The notes: a model not told the origin generated them from the sequence alone. 37,007 nt of DNA from Chara braunii (GCA_003427395.1 BFEA01000055.1:1029056-1066062), one strand, 5' to 3'; numbered from the stretch's first letter, positions 25,651-36,915 are shown. Numbers and translations: made by a program.

Positions 25651-26685
25651 ATGTTATGATCCTGACCAATTTCGAGATACACATTCATCAGATAGTACAA
25701 TGCCGTCCAATTGCAAAAAGAAATGAATGGACTTGAGAAGAGAGAGAAAATTAGAAGAAGAAAACGAAGTAAGAAAGAAGAAGAAGATGTACACCAGCAT
25801 AGACAAATGACAAAGTTCTTGTTCTTCGCCCAATTCTCTCTTCCTCCTCATCTCCTCCTCTTTTATTCACACAAGAAATAATAATACAATGTTGAATAGC
25901 TGAACCAGAATCAAAGTCGAATCCCTCTTCTACTGCTGGTATCACTTGAGGTCCACCATAGCCATGGCCACCTCCCTCACTCTTCACTCTCATAGGCCGA
26001 GGCTATGGCGGACTACTAGGCCTTGCGCAGATGCCCAAAGGACAACCCAAAGCAGCTATGGCTGCTCTGGCTCAGGCCGCCATGCCTGACTTGGCCTCGA
26101 AGCTTCTTGGTGTGGCTCCACCCCAACTGGGGCCTTCCTGCTGCAGCGCCCACCAAGGTGAGGAAGATGGCTGCCACCATAGCCAGGTAAGTACCTTTGG
26201 TGGCCCTCCCCTTTCCTGTCCTTCTTCCTCCTCCAAGACCTTGGTTCTTCCACAGCAGCGCTGCTCCAGCCAGTCCTCCAACCAGTGTGTTGCCAAACTT
26301 GCACACCGACAATGAGGCTGGGCTCTTCTCCCGGCCTGGAGATATAGCGGCCTGCTTGCCTCTTGGGCGGTGACTTCCAGGCCGCTCGGCCGTCCCAACA
26401 ACCGGTACCTCCCCCCTTTCGGAGGGAAACATCATTGCAGACTCTAATATTGCCTGTACAGGCCCTAGACCCAAACTGGTTGGACTGGTACCCGCCAAGT
26501 CCTAGCCTACAACTACTGGGCCTCTCAAAATGCCACTTTTGTCTTCTTCTGCTTGGCCTCCAGTACCCGCACATCTACCTCTTCCGGGTGCGGTATTGGC
26601 CTACCTGCTACTTAAGTGTTTCCCCCCGCTGCAATCCCTCAATGTCACGGCCACAGGTAAGTACCGGCCTTGAGGGCCCAACGAA

Positions 26686-26693
26686 CGAACAAG
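26686..26693. repeat. Target-site duplication of the hAT element, left
   Basis: CGAACAAG, identical to 28680-28687. The intact LTR shows the unoccupied equivalent, AACAAACAAGTGCC, near 16793-16804. Confidence 0.92.
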
Positions 26694-27177
26694 CAGAGGT
26701 GGGCATTTTTTTTTTTCCCTCACCCTCGACCCAACTGGCCCAATTGTTTTTTTTTGTCGTCCACCCGACCCAAGAACTTCATTTTTAACTTTTAGACGAC
26801 CCCACCCACCGAAAATATTTTTCGAAATTTCAGCCCCACACCCAATCCGCCCGTGACCCGAAAAAAAACTTCACCCGGGCCCGCCCACACCCGTGAGAGT
26901 ATCATCACCCGCCCGCATCCAATACCTAAATTTTTTTCACCCGCACCCACCTGCATCAGCCCGCACGTGCCCATGGCAGTCCCTTACACCATCACAATTT
27001 CATCGGCAACATAGTGTTGCAACAAAGACATTTGAAATCTTATTATCAAAACAACGACAACATCGACAATGAGACTCAATCTTCTCAAAGGAAAATAACT
27101 CAATATCTTATCATTAGCACAAGCAACAAGGTATTAATAACTTCCAAAAAGTTCAAGACGAAACAAAATCTACATCA

Positions 27178-27515
27178 AGGGAGCGAGAGCGAGCGAGGAA
27201 AAGCAAGAGAGAGAGCGGGGAAGCGGGAGCGAGAGCGAAAGAGAGCGCGGAAAAGCGAGAGAGAGCGCGGGGAAGCGAGCGTGAGAGCGAGAGCGAGAGA
27301 GAGCGCGGGGAAGCGAGCGCGGGGAAGCGAGCGCGGAAAAAGCGAGAGAGAGCGTAGGGAAGCGAGCGCGAAAAAGCGAGAGAGAGCGCGGAAAAGCGAG
27401 CGAGAGGGAGTGAGTGAGAGAGAGCGAGAGAGAGCAAGAGCGAGCGAGAGGGAGCGAGCGAGAGAGAGCGAGCGAGAGCGAGAGCGAAAAAGCGCGCGAG
27501 GGAGAGGGAGCGAGA
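27178..27515. repeat. GAGCGAGA-type purine simple repeat within the hAT element
   Basis: A long run of GAGCGAGAG, GCGCGGGGAAGCGAG and related words. Open frames across it on both strands code only for low-complexity Arg/Glu/Ser or Leu/Ser sequence and are not genes. Confidence 0.85.
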
Positions 27516-27534
27516 ACTTAAAAAATTATTCATC

Positions 27535-27860
27535 TCATGTGTTGATCAAGTCCTTGCTTGATCTAACGAACAAAATGTTGTTGACCATAAAACCACGAAG
27601 AGAGTTTCGTTTCATCGTTAATGTGTTTCCCACATCTGAGAAATTGCACTCGCTCTTCGAGCTCGATGCAGGGACATATAGAACTGCACGAGCGGCCCAT
27701 GCCATGATGGACAAAGGAGGGAGCAGTACTCGTTGATCCATCGTGGTGACAACCATTTCATTCACTCTCCACCAAGGGAGGAGTTCAAAAATACGTTTTT
27801 CGTCGTTCGTCAACTTCAATGTGAAATAATCATCAAACTCTCGTTGAATCTTCTCAGCTA
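27535..27860 (-). pseudogene. hAT transposase C-terminal (hATC) dimerisation domain fragment
   Basis: The frame reads KIQREFDDYFTLK, LLPWW, then AARAVLYVPASSSKSECNFSDVGN, TLTMKRNSL and LFVRSSKDL (quoted in separate pieces). hAT transposases end with W-W, P-x-L, A-x-x-x-L-x-(I/V)-P-(A/T)-S-(S/A), S-E-R-x-F-S-x-(A/G)-G and a basic stretch. Here the usual SER-F-S has become SECNFS. The fragment has the correct place relative to the element end. The rest of the transposase is not recognised upstream; the adjoining frame 28205-27858 has no known motif. Confidence 0.85.
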
Positions 27861-28679
27861 AGTTAGTGTCGTTGTTGCAACCCTTCCTGACGTTCCTTCA
27901 TCCTCTTCATCGAAGCTGCACAACCCCGGTCTTGCCCTTCTTCTCTTCGTAGAACATTCTTTTGCAGCCTTCATTGCCACCAACTCTGCATCACCATCAA
28001 TCCTTTCGGCAACATATTGCATGATTGCCTTCAATTGGGCCCGCCAATGTCGACCTGGCCCGCTGGTGCCACCGCTTTTCCAACATTTGCGTTGTCGTCG
28101 GATAGAAAGTTGGCGGCGGGGCCGACTGATTGGAGAGGAGTCGAGACCTATGCGACGTTCAAACTCTAAAGTCGAAGGGACTTTGGACCAAATCTGGTCA
28201 CACACTGTGACTGCATCCCCTCCCCCATTTTTAAAAGTGAGTTGGACGTGGACTTAAGCGCGCCTGTTTTTTTTTTGGTGCGAAGGCCCAAGGGGCAGCT
28301 GCACTGCTGGATCGCGCCTCTTTTCTCTTCAGCTTCGGCGTTACTTTTTCAGGACCTGGGAAACTGGATCCAGCCTCCCTCTCTCTCTCAGCCTCAAGCC
28401 CGACGTACTACAAAAAGCGGGGGTGGGGGTGTGCATAATTTTTGGGTCATCCTGGGTCTATGGGTCGGGCAACCGAGGCCAAGCCATCACCCGCTCGCCA
28501 CCCACCCAACGGGTGACCCAAGTTAAATCTTCACCCGCCTGTCACCCAGGAAGGCATGCTGGCTGCACCCGCCCATAACCCACCCAAGACGGCTCATGTA
28601 CACCTAAATCCGACCCATCACCCTGTGGGTCGCATGGGTGCAGGTGGGTACGACTCTGGGCGCCCGGTGGCCAGCTCTA

Positions 28680-28687
28680 CGAACAAG
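28680..28687. repeat. Target-site duplication of the hAT element, right
   Basis: CGAACAAG, identical to 26686-26693. Confidence 0.92.
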
Positions 28688-28866
28688 TGCCCTTACGGGC
28701 CACACACACACTCAAACCAACTAGCACTCAGATAGACATGCAGTCCAACAAGCGTGCACACACGCAGACTTAGTAGCAAGCGGGAAACTCAGCAAGGCAT
28801 TCAGTCCATGAACAAAACTCAGAAATCAGCCGTGTGTTTCAGTCCATGTTTGGTCGGGTCATCACA

Positions 28867-28870
28867 ACCC
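28867..28870. repeat. Candidate target-site duplication, right (ACCC)
   Basis: Matches 15721-15724; see the left copy. Confidence 0.5.
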
Positions 28871-30837
28871 GGTCTTTCTGAGTACGTACCCATACTCCAG
28901 AGGTGTTACTCCAGGTTACGTGCGACAGTTGTAGCATGGCTAGCCCAGGGGTAGGCTGGTCATCATAACTACTGGAACACCCTTACCTTATAACCCCCCT
29001 ATGTACTCAACTCGCAGATAGATGCCTCCGCTGAGTGTGTGATGGGCACGTACCCGTGTCCCTAGGAGCCATCCGTCTTCGGACCCCATACTAGGGGAAT
29101 ACCTTCCCACGATTTTGGACGGTCGGGTGTCTTTTGTACCATTAGATCCTCCATCAGACCCTATGTTAGACACTCAAGGTTGTCAAGAAATCCTTACACT
29201 GTCACAAATGCCAGCATCAGCCACACCTCTGTCTGTCACTCATAGCCATGCAGACTCTCACACACGCCCCAGGTTCGTTGGAGCTCAAGATGTCTATCGT
29301 TTTTTGCGAGTGCATTTTACTATACGACGATGAATCTAATCCCCCATGCAGGGCACACATTCAGGATGACCATAGCAGCACAAAACCAACGAATTTTCTG
29401 CAAAGACATTAACATCTGGAGACATTCACTTGAAAACCCTGCGAAAAACGTGCTCCCATTCATAACATCAAACAGATGTAAGACATTAGAAGTTATGAAG
29501 CTCAAGTGTGTCGTAGAGTCCTTGGAATGGTCGTAACATTGATCATTGGTGTGCCGTGTTTCAGTTTTTCCACTTATGTTAGAACATATGCAACTGCATT
29601 AATTTGAAGATGCACAAATCGTGGTTACATTGTGAAACTCAATGAAATAATGAAGTCACAAATGAATTTACAATTGTCCTTATTGTGATAATGGACATCA
29701 GTCACCCTGACCTCTTCTTAGTTCATTATTGGCCTTTCTTAGACTTTTCCTCGTGCGACCGTTGTGTGGCTCACATAACAACGGATCTATTCATTTTTTT
29801 TTCTTAAGTTTTAATCGAAATGAGAACGCTATAGCATATATTAGATTTCACCGCACGACAACGACTCCTCAAGCCAAACTTCATAGCACAAAACAACTCT
29901 CCAAGATCCGACCCAGATCTCATCATTTTTGACAAACAAGATATGGGAGAATAATCTTGTGAACAATGAACATGAGTATTTGAACATTCAAAGCAAGTTT
30001 GTTTCGAACAAAAACGTCCTTGTTGTTATGAGTTTGAGCTATGACGGGCGCCTTAATATTATTCGTGATAAGGGTGGAAGCTTCTGATACTTATGCTCTT
30101 TTGACAAATAAGTTGATGTAGACTCCTTGATGACGAGTTTGACATGAGCCCTGTCGATCTGATAAAGATGATTGTCGAGTGGAATACCCTATGTGCCATT
30201 CAACAATGGTCACAACAGGACAAAAGCTACATGAAACTATGCATATGGTTTTGCATTGATAAATCGAGGTTGCGAAACCCGATCATCATAAACTATCATG
30301 GCTGGATCCATGTGTTAAATCATAACACTACCTCCGTTACGTTTTTCACATCAAGATTGACGGTAAAAAATTAAAGTGTTTTTCCTCGCAAGGGAGGAGT
30401 TTCACCATATTACACTCACTACGTGTTTCACAACCTCATGTTTCTTGGTTTGGTCGGACGCTTCAAAATTTGATGATCCATAGATCGTGCACTAAGAGAA
30501 CAAGAGATCTTAAGGGTTGACTGTTTTGTGCATAGTTAAATTCACTACCTGTTTTATCTTATAATGAGATATTACGGATAATTGAATATAAGAATCACAA
30601 ATTAGAGGTTGTTTTTCGTAAAAAAGAGTATAGCAAGACGGGTGCGTAAGAAGTAAAATTTGTTGGTGGTAGGTAGAAAGATATATATGATTGTCATTTT
30701 TGTACTAAAGGACAAATAAATTCTTAAGTGTGAAAAAAATCCGCTAGCTTAGAAGTAATGAACATTCAAGTCCTTGCATAAGATTGTGAATACAAGGAAT
30801 TGTGGTAAACTCTAGGAAATTAAGATTTTTGTATTGG

Positions 30838-31065
30838 GTGTTTATGAGTCCACTTCTTTTATTTCGTGTTTTTTCCTCCTTTGATGAGTGATAGTTGAAG
30901 ACATATGTAACACTATTAGTACTGTGAAAATAAAAACAAGAAACAGTGGTCAGTTCGGTGCGAAATAAAGTCTTTCAAGTCGGGGTGTTTAAGATTCCAC
31001 TTCTTTTTGTGACATGTTTATCCTCTCCTTTGGTTAGTAAGCAGTAATAGAATCACATTTTTGTT
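30838..31065. repeat. Diverged duplication, period about 145 bp
   Basis: GTGTTTATGAGTCCACTTCTTTT and a following (T)GTTT(T/A)TCCTC..CTTTG(A/G)T sequence at 30838 are matched at 30983 by GTGTTTAAGATTCCACTTC and TGTTTATCCTC..CTTTGGT. Confidence 0.55.
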
Positions 31066-31075
31066 CTTCACCCTA

Positions 31076-31330
31076 GTATATGGAAACAAAGATGCATAAA
31101 ATGAAGGTTAGCGGTGAGCTGGGTGTATTGACATACACCACAGTGGGAGTAGTGGGTCCAACTCATGTGCGATGTGCAACCTATCTGTGCAACAAGATAC
31201 TGATACCTAGACCATCATGCTTCAGTATTGTAATGTATGTTAAAGTAGTTTCAACTGGCTATTGCCTGATATGAATATCATAATGTTGATTACAAACACT
31301 TAGTGTGTATGCGTGTTAGTCAATAATTTT
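31076..31330. repeat. Diverged dispersed repeat, copy 1
   Basis: Shares with 32745-33030, in order: GATGCATAAAATGAAG, GGGTGTATT.ACAT, GGGAGTAGT.GGT, GATACCT.ACCATCA, TATGTTAA, and ATGTTGATTACAAACACT. The copies differ at many positions and by small gaps. Confidence 0.7.
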
Positions 31331-32744
31331 GATATTAGATAAGCATAATTATTCAAGAAGTCTCTCATATGATTGTTATACATGCATACACCAATGAGTT
31401 TAAAATAACAATATGCATCTGTGTAAACGGAGAACGGAGCAATGATGCACTTAATCAACAAAGAGACAACTTGAATGATTACAGGTAGTTTGATATTATC
31501 TTTGATTATATTCACAACTGAACCACTATGATGTTGAAAATTAAGTGACGGTTACAAAACTTATTAATTGTTCAATGTTCATGCATCATCATATAAATTT
31601 AAATTTCTCAAAGTTTTCATGCTCTTAATATGTTAACGGACGTTGTCGATGCTCGATCTCTTGGTCTAACACACATAATTCTAATAAAGGAAGTGTGGTC
31701 CTCTGCTTATATTATTTACGAATGACTTTGTTTAAACGATATAAAAAAATAAAAAATAACATTGTTGATTGTGAGATAATCTCATAATGTTGAATATTTA
31801 ACGTTAAGTTTGATAACACATCATATTTTGTGACCATCATTTTTCCATTAATGGTGCATCTCTATCTCGTAGACTCATTGCTTGTCCTTATTCATCTAAT
31901 TCAGGATGTCCTTCTAACTATCTCACGGCGACTTCTCTCATCAGATTTGGTCAACAATTTGAGGATCCTTTTGCTTTGAGCAAAAATATTTCACGAATGA
32001 GTATTTGCATGTGGAAAGTGAAGTTCGACAAGATGGAGAAATTTCACTCGAAATGATTATGAGAAATGAACGAATAATGATCATTCATGAGAACGGGTCA
32101 AATATGTGGTAGCGATACTTAAGGGAGGATGAAGTTGACTTTGACTTCTTTAAATCTGGCGCTGCTAATCTGATAGAGATGCAATGGTTGAAACAAGGTT
32201 ATGAGTTAAAAAAGAAACACGAACAAAAAGTATGTGCATAATATTGCCTTAAAAGAACATAAACGTGGATACCGATTGTAATGAATTACTACTCTCAAAT
32301 CCGATTATGTAATTGTGTCAGAGTTGTGACGTTTCTTACTATAGTGAAAGTAGATGCTAAAAAAATGAGAGTGTTACTCCTTGCAATGAAAAAATATTGC
32401 GATCGTCAATCCCATATGTGTCGTTGCGTTTGTTCACTTTTCGAATTGGATCAGAGTCAAGCCAACATTCAAAAAAAAACTAGACTTAAGGGTTGTCAAT
32501 AACAACTTAGTGCATGTTCAACTTCACTTTTTTTTTTATAATTAATAAATATGAGAAGATAACATTCATTATGGAGCACATGAACAACCACACGGATGGT
32601 GTAACCCATGTAAACCAATATCACCGGTCATGGCGACAGGAAGTGCACTTTGTTGTTGGCAAGCTGAAGTAAATTTATGATTGCCGTAAATGTCAAGACA
32701 GACAGTACACAAAGTACTTCTCCGAATTGGTATTGATTGTTTGA

Positions 32745-33030
32745 CGTGCATGAAATGAAGATTAAAAGTGACCAGGGTGTATTTACATGGGCCATATGGG
32801 AGTAGTAGGTGTAGCTAAGGTATGTTGGGTAGCGTATCCGTTCGATCAAGCAAGCTTCGATACCTGAACCATCAGACTCTCGTACTTCTGCCTATGTTAA
32901 GGTATGTGAAAATCGTTGGTATCCAATATGAAATATATGCGACAACGATTATGACGAAAATGTTGATTACAAACACTGAATGTGTGTGTCTGTATGTGTT
33001 TATGTATGCCAGTCATTAATCTTACTTTGG
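32745..33030. repeat. Diverged dispersed repeat, copy 2
   Basis: Partner of 31076-31330, same orientation, about 1.67 kb away. Neither copy carries a conserved frame, so this is probably a decayed repeat family. Confidence 0.7.
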
Positions 33031-33300
33031 TAAAAAAATAGAACAACATCCATAAAAAAACTAATTGACACCTAAATATGTCCTAACTATTAAATTTTTT
33101 TCGAGAAAAATTGAAATGTACACTTCCAAAACTCTTTGAATATGAACAGCACAAGACCATAGGATCATGAACCATGTGTAACTCATATTTTTTTTCAATG
33201 AAAATAAGGACCTCCATTTCAGGATTTTGCAAAAAAATATATATTCTAACGAAACGTTAGATCCCGAATCCTAAACAAACAAGCACTGTTAAAGAGGGAA

Positions 33301-33870
33301 TTGCAGCCTACCTATGAGAAAATAGTCACAAATGGGAATAGATTGCATGACCACGGTTAATCTTTAAGGTCTTTGTCAAACTACTATCAGCTAATGACGC
33401 CCCATAGGCTTTATTGGCTCACATCAAGTAACTACTTTGCCCTCTTAAACTGCCTTCAAGTTACACTGTAAGATACACTAATTTCTCTCGCTCACTAACC
33501 CTGCATGGTTCATCCCTAACACACCTAAACAGAACAATGATGATTTCCCTTCCGCCTTAGCAAACCCAGACTTCGCCAAAGACCCCTTATCGGTCTCCCT
33601 TCTTAACTTATGGAGAGAATTGGAGCCCAAAAAGTTGCCCCCACAACCAAGGTGGTACAAGGTCTACAAACAACCTTTGTTTGGGAGCCAACAGTCCAGG
33701 ATGCACGATGTCAACCTTTCTCTATTCAATAACACTCTCACTCGTTATCCTGGTTCAAAAAAGGCATATATGCAGTGGGAAGTCTATGGGACCCAAGGGA
33801 GGAGAAATAGAAGACAACAACCTAACTCAGGACATTACTAAACACATCAAGTCGTTGAATTAAAAACAAG
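33301..33870 (+). pseudogene. Degraded coding-like stretch, family unknown
   Basis: From the stop at 33479 a frame is open from 33482 to 33841 (120 codons) without a clear ATG start. It reads like ordinary protein (DFAKDPLSVSLLNLWREL, RWYKVYKQPLFG). Just upstream in another frame, LKRELQPTYEKIVTNGNRLH and a following Leu/Tyr-rich segment also look protein-like. This may be the frameshifted relic of a gene or transposon protein, or an exon. I cannot name a family, and chance is a real alternative. Confidence 0.25.
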
Positions 33871-34003
33871 TGTACCTTCAAGACGGAATCCCCCTAATCT
33901 GTGGCTGAATGAAAAACCACTGCAACTTTGAGATGCAATGCCCCTAATATGTGGCTGAATAAAAAGTTACTGCAACTTCAAAATGCAATCCCCCTACCCT
34001 GTG
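33871..34003. repeat. Tandem repeat, 50-bp period, about 2.7 copies
   Basis: Units start at 33871, 33921 and 33971. Each reads TG(C/T)AAC or TGTACC at the start and CAAT(C/G)CCCCTA.(C/T)..TGTGGCTGAAT in the middle. The third is cut short. Confidence 0.85.
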
Positions 34004-36014
34004 TACGAGCTTTAAATAAGGCCCTTAGATTCAAGTAGAGGATTGAGCAATTCAAACCTCCATGCTGCCCTTACCTATGTTGGTTATAGAAGTTGCCAAA
34101 ATAACAGGTTCCCAGGCCAACCTGCACGCTTATGAGTTGGCTTCATCACGTATCAGATTCTCCTACCTTACGTGGAATGAAGCTTTGGACATGGACAAAC
34201 TATGAACGCATCTTATCCGAGTGAGGGTGGTAGGAGATGTGAAAGATGAGTGGTTGGGATACGAAATATGAACCCCATCTGCTCACTCAATTTGATCATG
34301 TAGAATGGGAGAGCGGTGAAGTAGAACTGCCCTATATGGAAGTACACAGTTAAAGATTGTTGTTGAAAAACCCACCGCACCACTGACGCTACGAAAATCA
34401 TTGAAAACAGATGGCTGAAGAAATCACTCCTCACATCAGAAGACAAACACAGATTTTCCTGAAATAAATACGGTAGGTGTATGCACACCTCACATTGGAC
34501 ACTCCAGATGCAGATCTTATACATGTGTCTCACAACTCCAGATCGGATCGTGACACGCTCACGTATTGAACAAAAATGATCCTCTCACCAGTCTGTCCTT
34601 ATTGTGGTAAATCATTCCTCGAATGTGAAGTTCACCTAGAACATTGTTTACTGGTGTGCGCTGTAGAGCGCATCGGCCCCGCAAGGGGACCCTCTCGACC
34701 GTGTCATGTAGGATTTTGCAGGACTTCATCGCAAGGGAGCTTTCGCCGCTCCGGCCAAGTGTGCCAGCCGCGCCTCGCGCGAACCCATACGACAAGATAG
34801 GGGCCACGTAAGCCTCGTAAGGCATAACTTACCTCTGGCCAAGGGGCTGTCACCACCCTTGGACAAGTGTATCCTCTCCGAGCCAATAAACCACGTGGGA
34901 AAACTACTCGAGTGCATTCGCAGAGGTGGCCCAACCAATGACGTTTCTCGTATGTGGTAGCATATGGGGTACGTGTGGTCCAACGCCTTAATCGGACTTG
35001 TACGTGAGCCAACGGTCCGGGGGTTGATCTCCTAAGCGCGACTCTACGCCAGTCGACTAAGACGGTCCATCTAACCAGGCGGTACACTTCACAAAAGTAA
35101 AATCAAACTTTATACAAAAATCGTGTCTAGTGCCTTTTTCACATTCGACCCACAACTTTTGTACTATAGAAAATAAACGGGCGTCACACGTGAGCCCCCG
35201 AATAAATGTTACGGTGACGTAGGCCTTGTCATATTGACTAGCCATGCATGAACATGCAAACAGTCGTAATAATGACGTACTATGCGCTACCCATTACCAC
35301 ACAGACCTCAATAATTTTCAGGATTGCCTTCGACACTCAAGCGTTGGTTGAGACGCATCTTGAAAGTTTAATCTCTTGATGCTAGCAATTGCAAGACCTA
35401 ACCTCTTCCGCACCCTGGATGAGCGAGCTGTAGGAGGGCTTCAACCCTTTGTGGTGGAGGGACGTCTCTGATTCTGAAAGCGGGGCTCTATCTTCGGATG
35501 CTTGGAAACAGGTCAAGGGGTTCGACTTTGACAACCGCCACGGCTCTCAGCGTCCAACTAAAAATAAAAATTCAAAAAGAGTTAAAATAAAAGAGGATCT
35601 CCATTTTCTCTCCATACGAGTGTGTTCCATCCTTACGTACGGTCAAAGTAGATCGCTCCATTATACAAAATATAATTATAATGGGGTTATAGAACATGAG
35701 GCTATCATTCTTACAATCACAGTTTGATTCTTTTTCAAATATACACATGATCGCAAACAAACCGATTTTTGTACTCATACCCCTTACCTTATTCACACAA
35801 GCCCCAACCATTGTTCACCTTCCAAAACAAAACACCTAGTCTTTTTTAAATGACCATTTTATAAAAGTCCAGGTAAAAACTGAAAGAAACAATTCAACAC
35901 ACAGGGGCTAAAGCCTTAGGTTGACTCGTGAAAATGAGTTTGAAGTTGAATCATAAAACGACCTGTTATCAAAAGATAATAGCAGACTATCTTCGTAGGA
36001 TCGAACTTAAACTA
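34004..36014. other. Unassigned stretch including a GC-rich island
   Basis: No gene recognised. About 34650-35090 is a GC-rich island in AT-rich surroundings, bounded on the left by a perfect short palindrome (TGCGCT..AGCGCA near 34657). The minus strand of the island has a 127-codon Arg/Trp-rich frame without a known motif. Its right end carries weak Pol III-box-like words. The rest is AT-rich with no visible structure. Confidence 0.35.
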
Positions 36015-36022
36015 GTTTAATC
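36015..36022. repeat. Target-site duplication of MITE, left
   Basis: GTTTAATC, identical to 36559-36566. Confidence 0.8.
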
Positions 36023-36397
36023 CTATGTTACCAATCGTCCGGAGATCGGACGTCTCCCCCGGACATCTCCCCAGACGTAAGGTACCCCCGTCGTCCGGAT
36101 TTCCGGACAACGACTTTTTGATACTATAAAAATAAAAAAAATAATAAGAAATTATGACAGTCTTGCGCATGCCATAGAGACCCCCCATAAAAAAATTCAG
36201 AATTTTCTGAGTATTTGGTGATAGGGTGCTATTTGAGGTGAAAGGGGGGGGTACGAGGGGTTTCGGTGGGGATAGGAGGGGTATAGGTGGGGATTAGAAT
36301 CTTTGAAGATTTTTATCTTTAAAATTTTATTGGCTCAAATGAGCCAAAATTTTGCTGGCATTCACCTTATGCAAGGTAGAAGCCACATGATGTTTTT

Positions 36398-36455
<58 letters not shown>

Positions 36456-36558
36456 CGCCAGGTCGGACATCCCATGCCCGGTCCGACGTCCGACTAGACG
36501 TCCGGTCGGACATTCCGGACGGTCAGGGGGGTCCTGGATGCCCAGTAAAACAACCTAG
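36023..36558. mobile_element. hAT-like MITE, 536 bp, with CGGAC-rich ends
   Basis: Flanked by the 8-bp duplication GTTTAATC. Left end CTATGTTACC, right end (reverse complement) CTAGGTTGTT: a weak terminal match of seven bases. Both subterminal zones (36037-36112 and 36460-36532) are clusters of CGTCCGGA, CGGACGTC and related words in both orientations, unlike the AT-rich middle. Eight-base duplication, short length, no coding capacity and clustered subterminal motifs fit a non-autonomous hAT-type element. The middle has (AT)20 and 15 T. Confidence 0.75.
36401..36455. repeat. (AT)20 followed by T15
   Basis: Perfect AT microsatellite 36401-36440, then 15 T, inside the MITE. Confidence 0.95.
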
Positions 36559-36566
36559 GTTTAATC
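36559..36566. repeat. Target-site duplication of MITE, right
   Basis: GTTTAATC, identical to 36015-36022. Confidence 0.8.
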
Positions 36567-36915
36567 TTGAATTGAAATGACCAAAGAGGACATGTCACAT
36601 ACCACAGGTCAGTCCCAAAGGTAACTTTAAGTGCATGGAAAATAAACCCCCATATCACATCTCACTCCGAGCTCTCACAAAACTATGTCTAAACTTAATT
36701 TTATATTATATCAAAGATCGTGAAAATTTTTGGCGGTATCTCTCTTGTACATGATGAATCGCCAAAATTGTTCCTATCAAATTTAATATAACTCCAGAAA
36801 ACTAGTAAAACTCTTCGATTTAGCAAGAATTTAAACAACACTTCTCCTGAAAAAGTAGGCTTCCCCGATTTTTATCAAGCAAGATATGAACTTAGAGACA
36901 AAACTTCAACTCTAC
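36567..36915. other. AT-rich unassigned stretch
   Basis: No gene, repeat or structure recognised. Confidence 0.5.

Larger units (their letters stand above)
26694..28679 (-). mobile_element. hAT-superfamily DNA transposon, 1986 bp, internally degraded
   Basis: Ends are CAGAGGTGGGCA (26694) and the reverse of TAGAGCTGGCCA (28679), 9 of 12 matching, flanked by the 8-bp duplication typical of hAT. Both ends carry many subterminal ACCCG/CGGGT words, which in hAT elements are commonly transposase-binding sites. Inside lies a minus-strand hATC dimerisation domain. A complete hAT gene needs roughly 2 kb or more of coding sequence, so most of the transposase, including the BED finger and the RNase H-like core, is missing or unrecognisable. 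It is a non-autonomous deletion derivative. Confidence 0.92.
15725..28866 (-). mobile_element. Ty3/gypsy LTR retrotransposon, complete but decayed, with two nested insertions
   Basis: Two LTRs start TGTTATG and end CATCACA on the + strand (TG...CA in both orientations). They bracket, in minus-strand order, a primer-binding site, gag, protease, RT, RNase H, integrase and a polypurine tract. The RT-RNase H-integrase order defines Ty3/gypsy, and a chromodomain-like tail points to the chromovirus branch. A 4-bp ACCC lies on both sides (15721-15724 and 28867-28870), a short candidate target duplication. A hAT element (26694-28679) and a poly(A) insert (18695-20497) interrupt it. Removing them with one duplication copy each leaves about 9.3 kb. 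Several in-frame stops and frameshifts rule out autonomous activity. Confidence 0.95.
25652..28866 (-). repeat. 5' LTR, interrupted by a hAT element
   Basis: Begins TGTTATG and ends CATCACA as the other LTR does. Without the hAT insertion and one 8-bp duplication it is about 1221 bp, against 1255 bp for the intact copy. The length difference is mostly a shorter (GAA)n patch and small gaps. Confidence 0.92.
28871..33300. other. Right flank and AT-rich region without recognised genes
   Basis: 28871-29330 is mixed, pyrimidine-rich sequence like the left flank of the retrotransposon. From about 29330 it turns AT-rich with only short chance frames. Visible structure is limited to a doubled approximately 145-bp segment (30838 and 30983) and two diverged copies of an approximately 260-bp segment (31076 and 32745). 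Confidence 0.4.

Noticed and set aside
27014-27736. 240-codon + strand frame rich in Arg, Glu and Ser
   Set aside because: It is produced by GAGCGAGAG simple sequence inside the hAT element; the opposite strand is equally open as Leu/Ser-rich sequence.
15725-28866. Active retrotransposon or recent virus-like element
   Set aside because: Stops in gag, protease, RT and integrase, frameshifts, altered catalytic residues, diverged LTRs and two later insertions exclude activity. No envelope-like frame is present.
35021-35059. tRNA or Pol III promoter on the minus strand (TAGTCGACTGG and GATCAACCC)
   Set aside because: The words resemble A and B boxes, but they are only about 19 nt apart, too close for a tRNA gene, and no cloverleaf with a 7-bp acceptor stem can be drawn.
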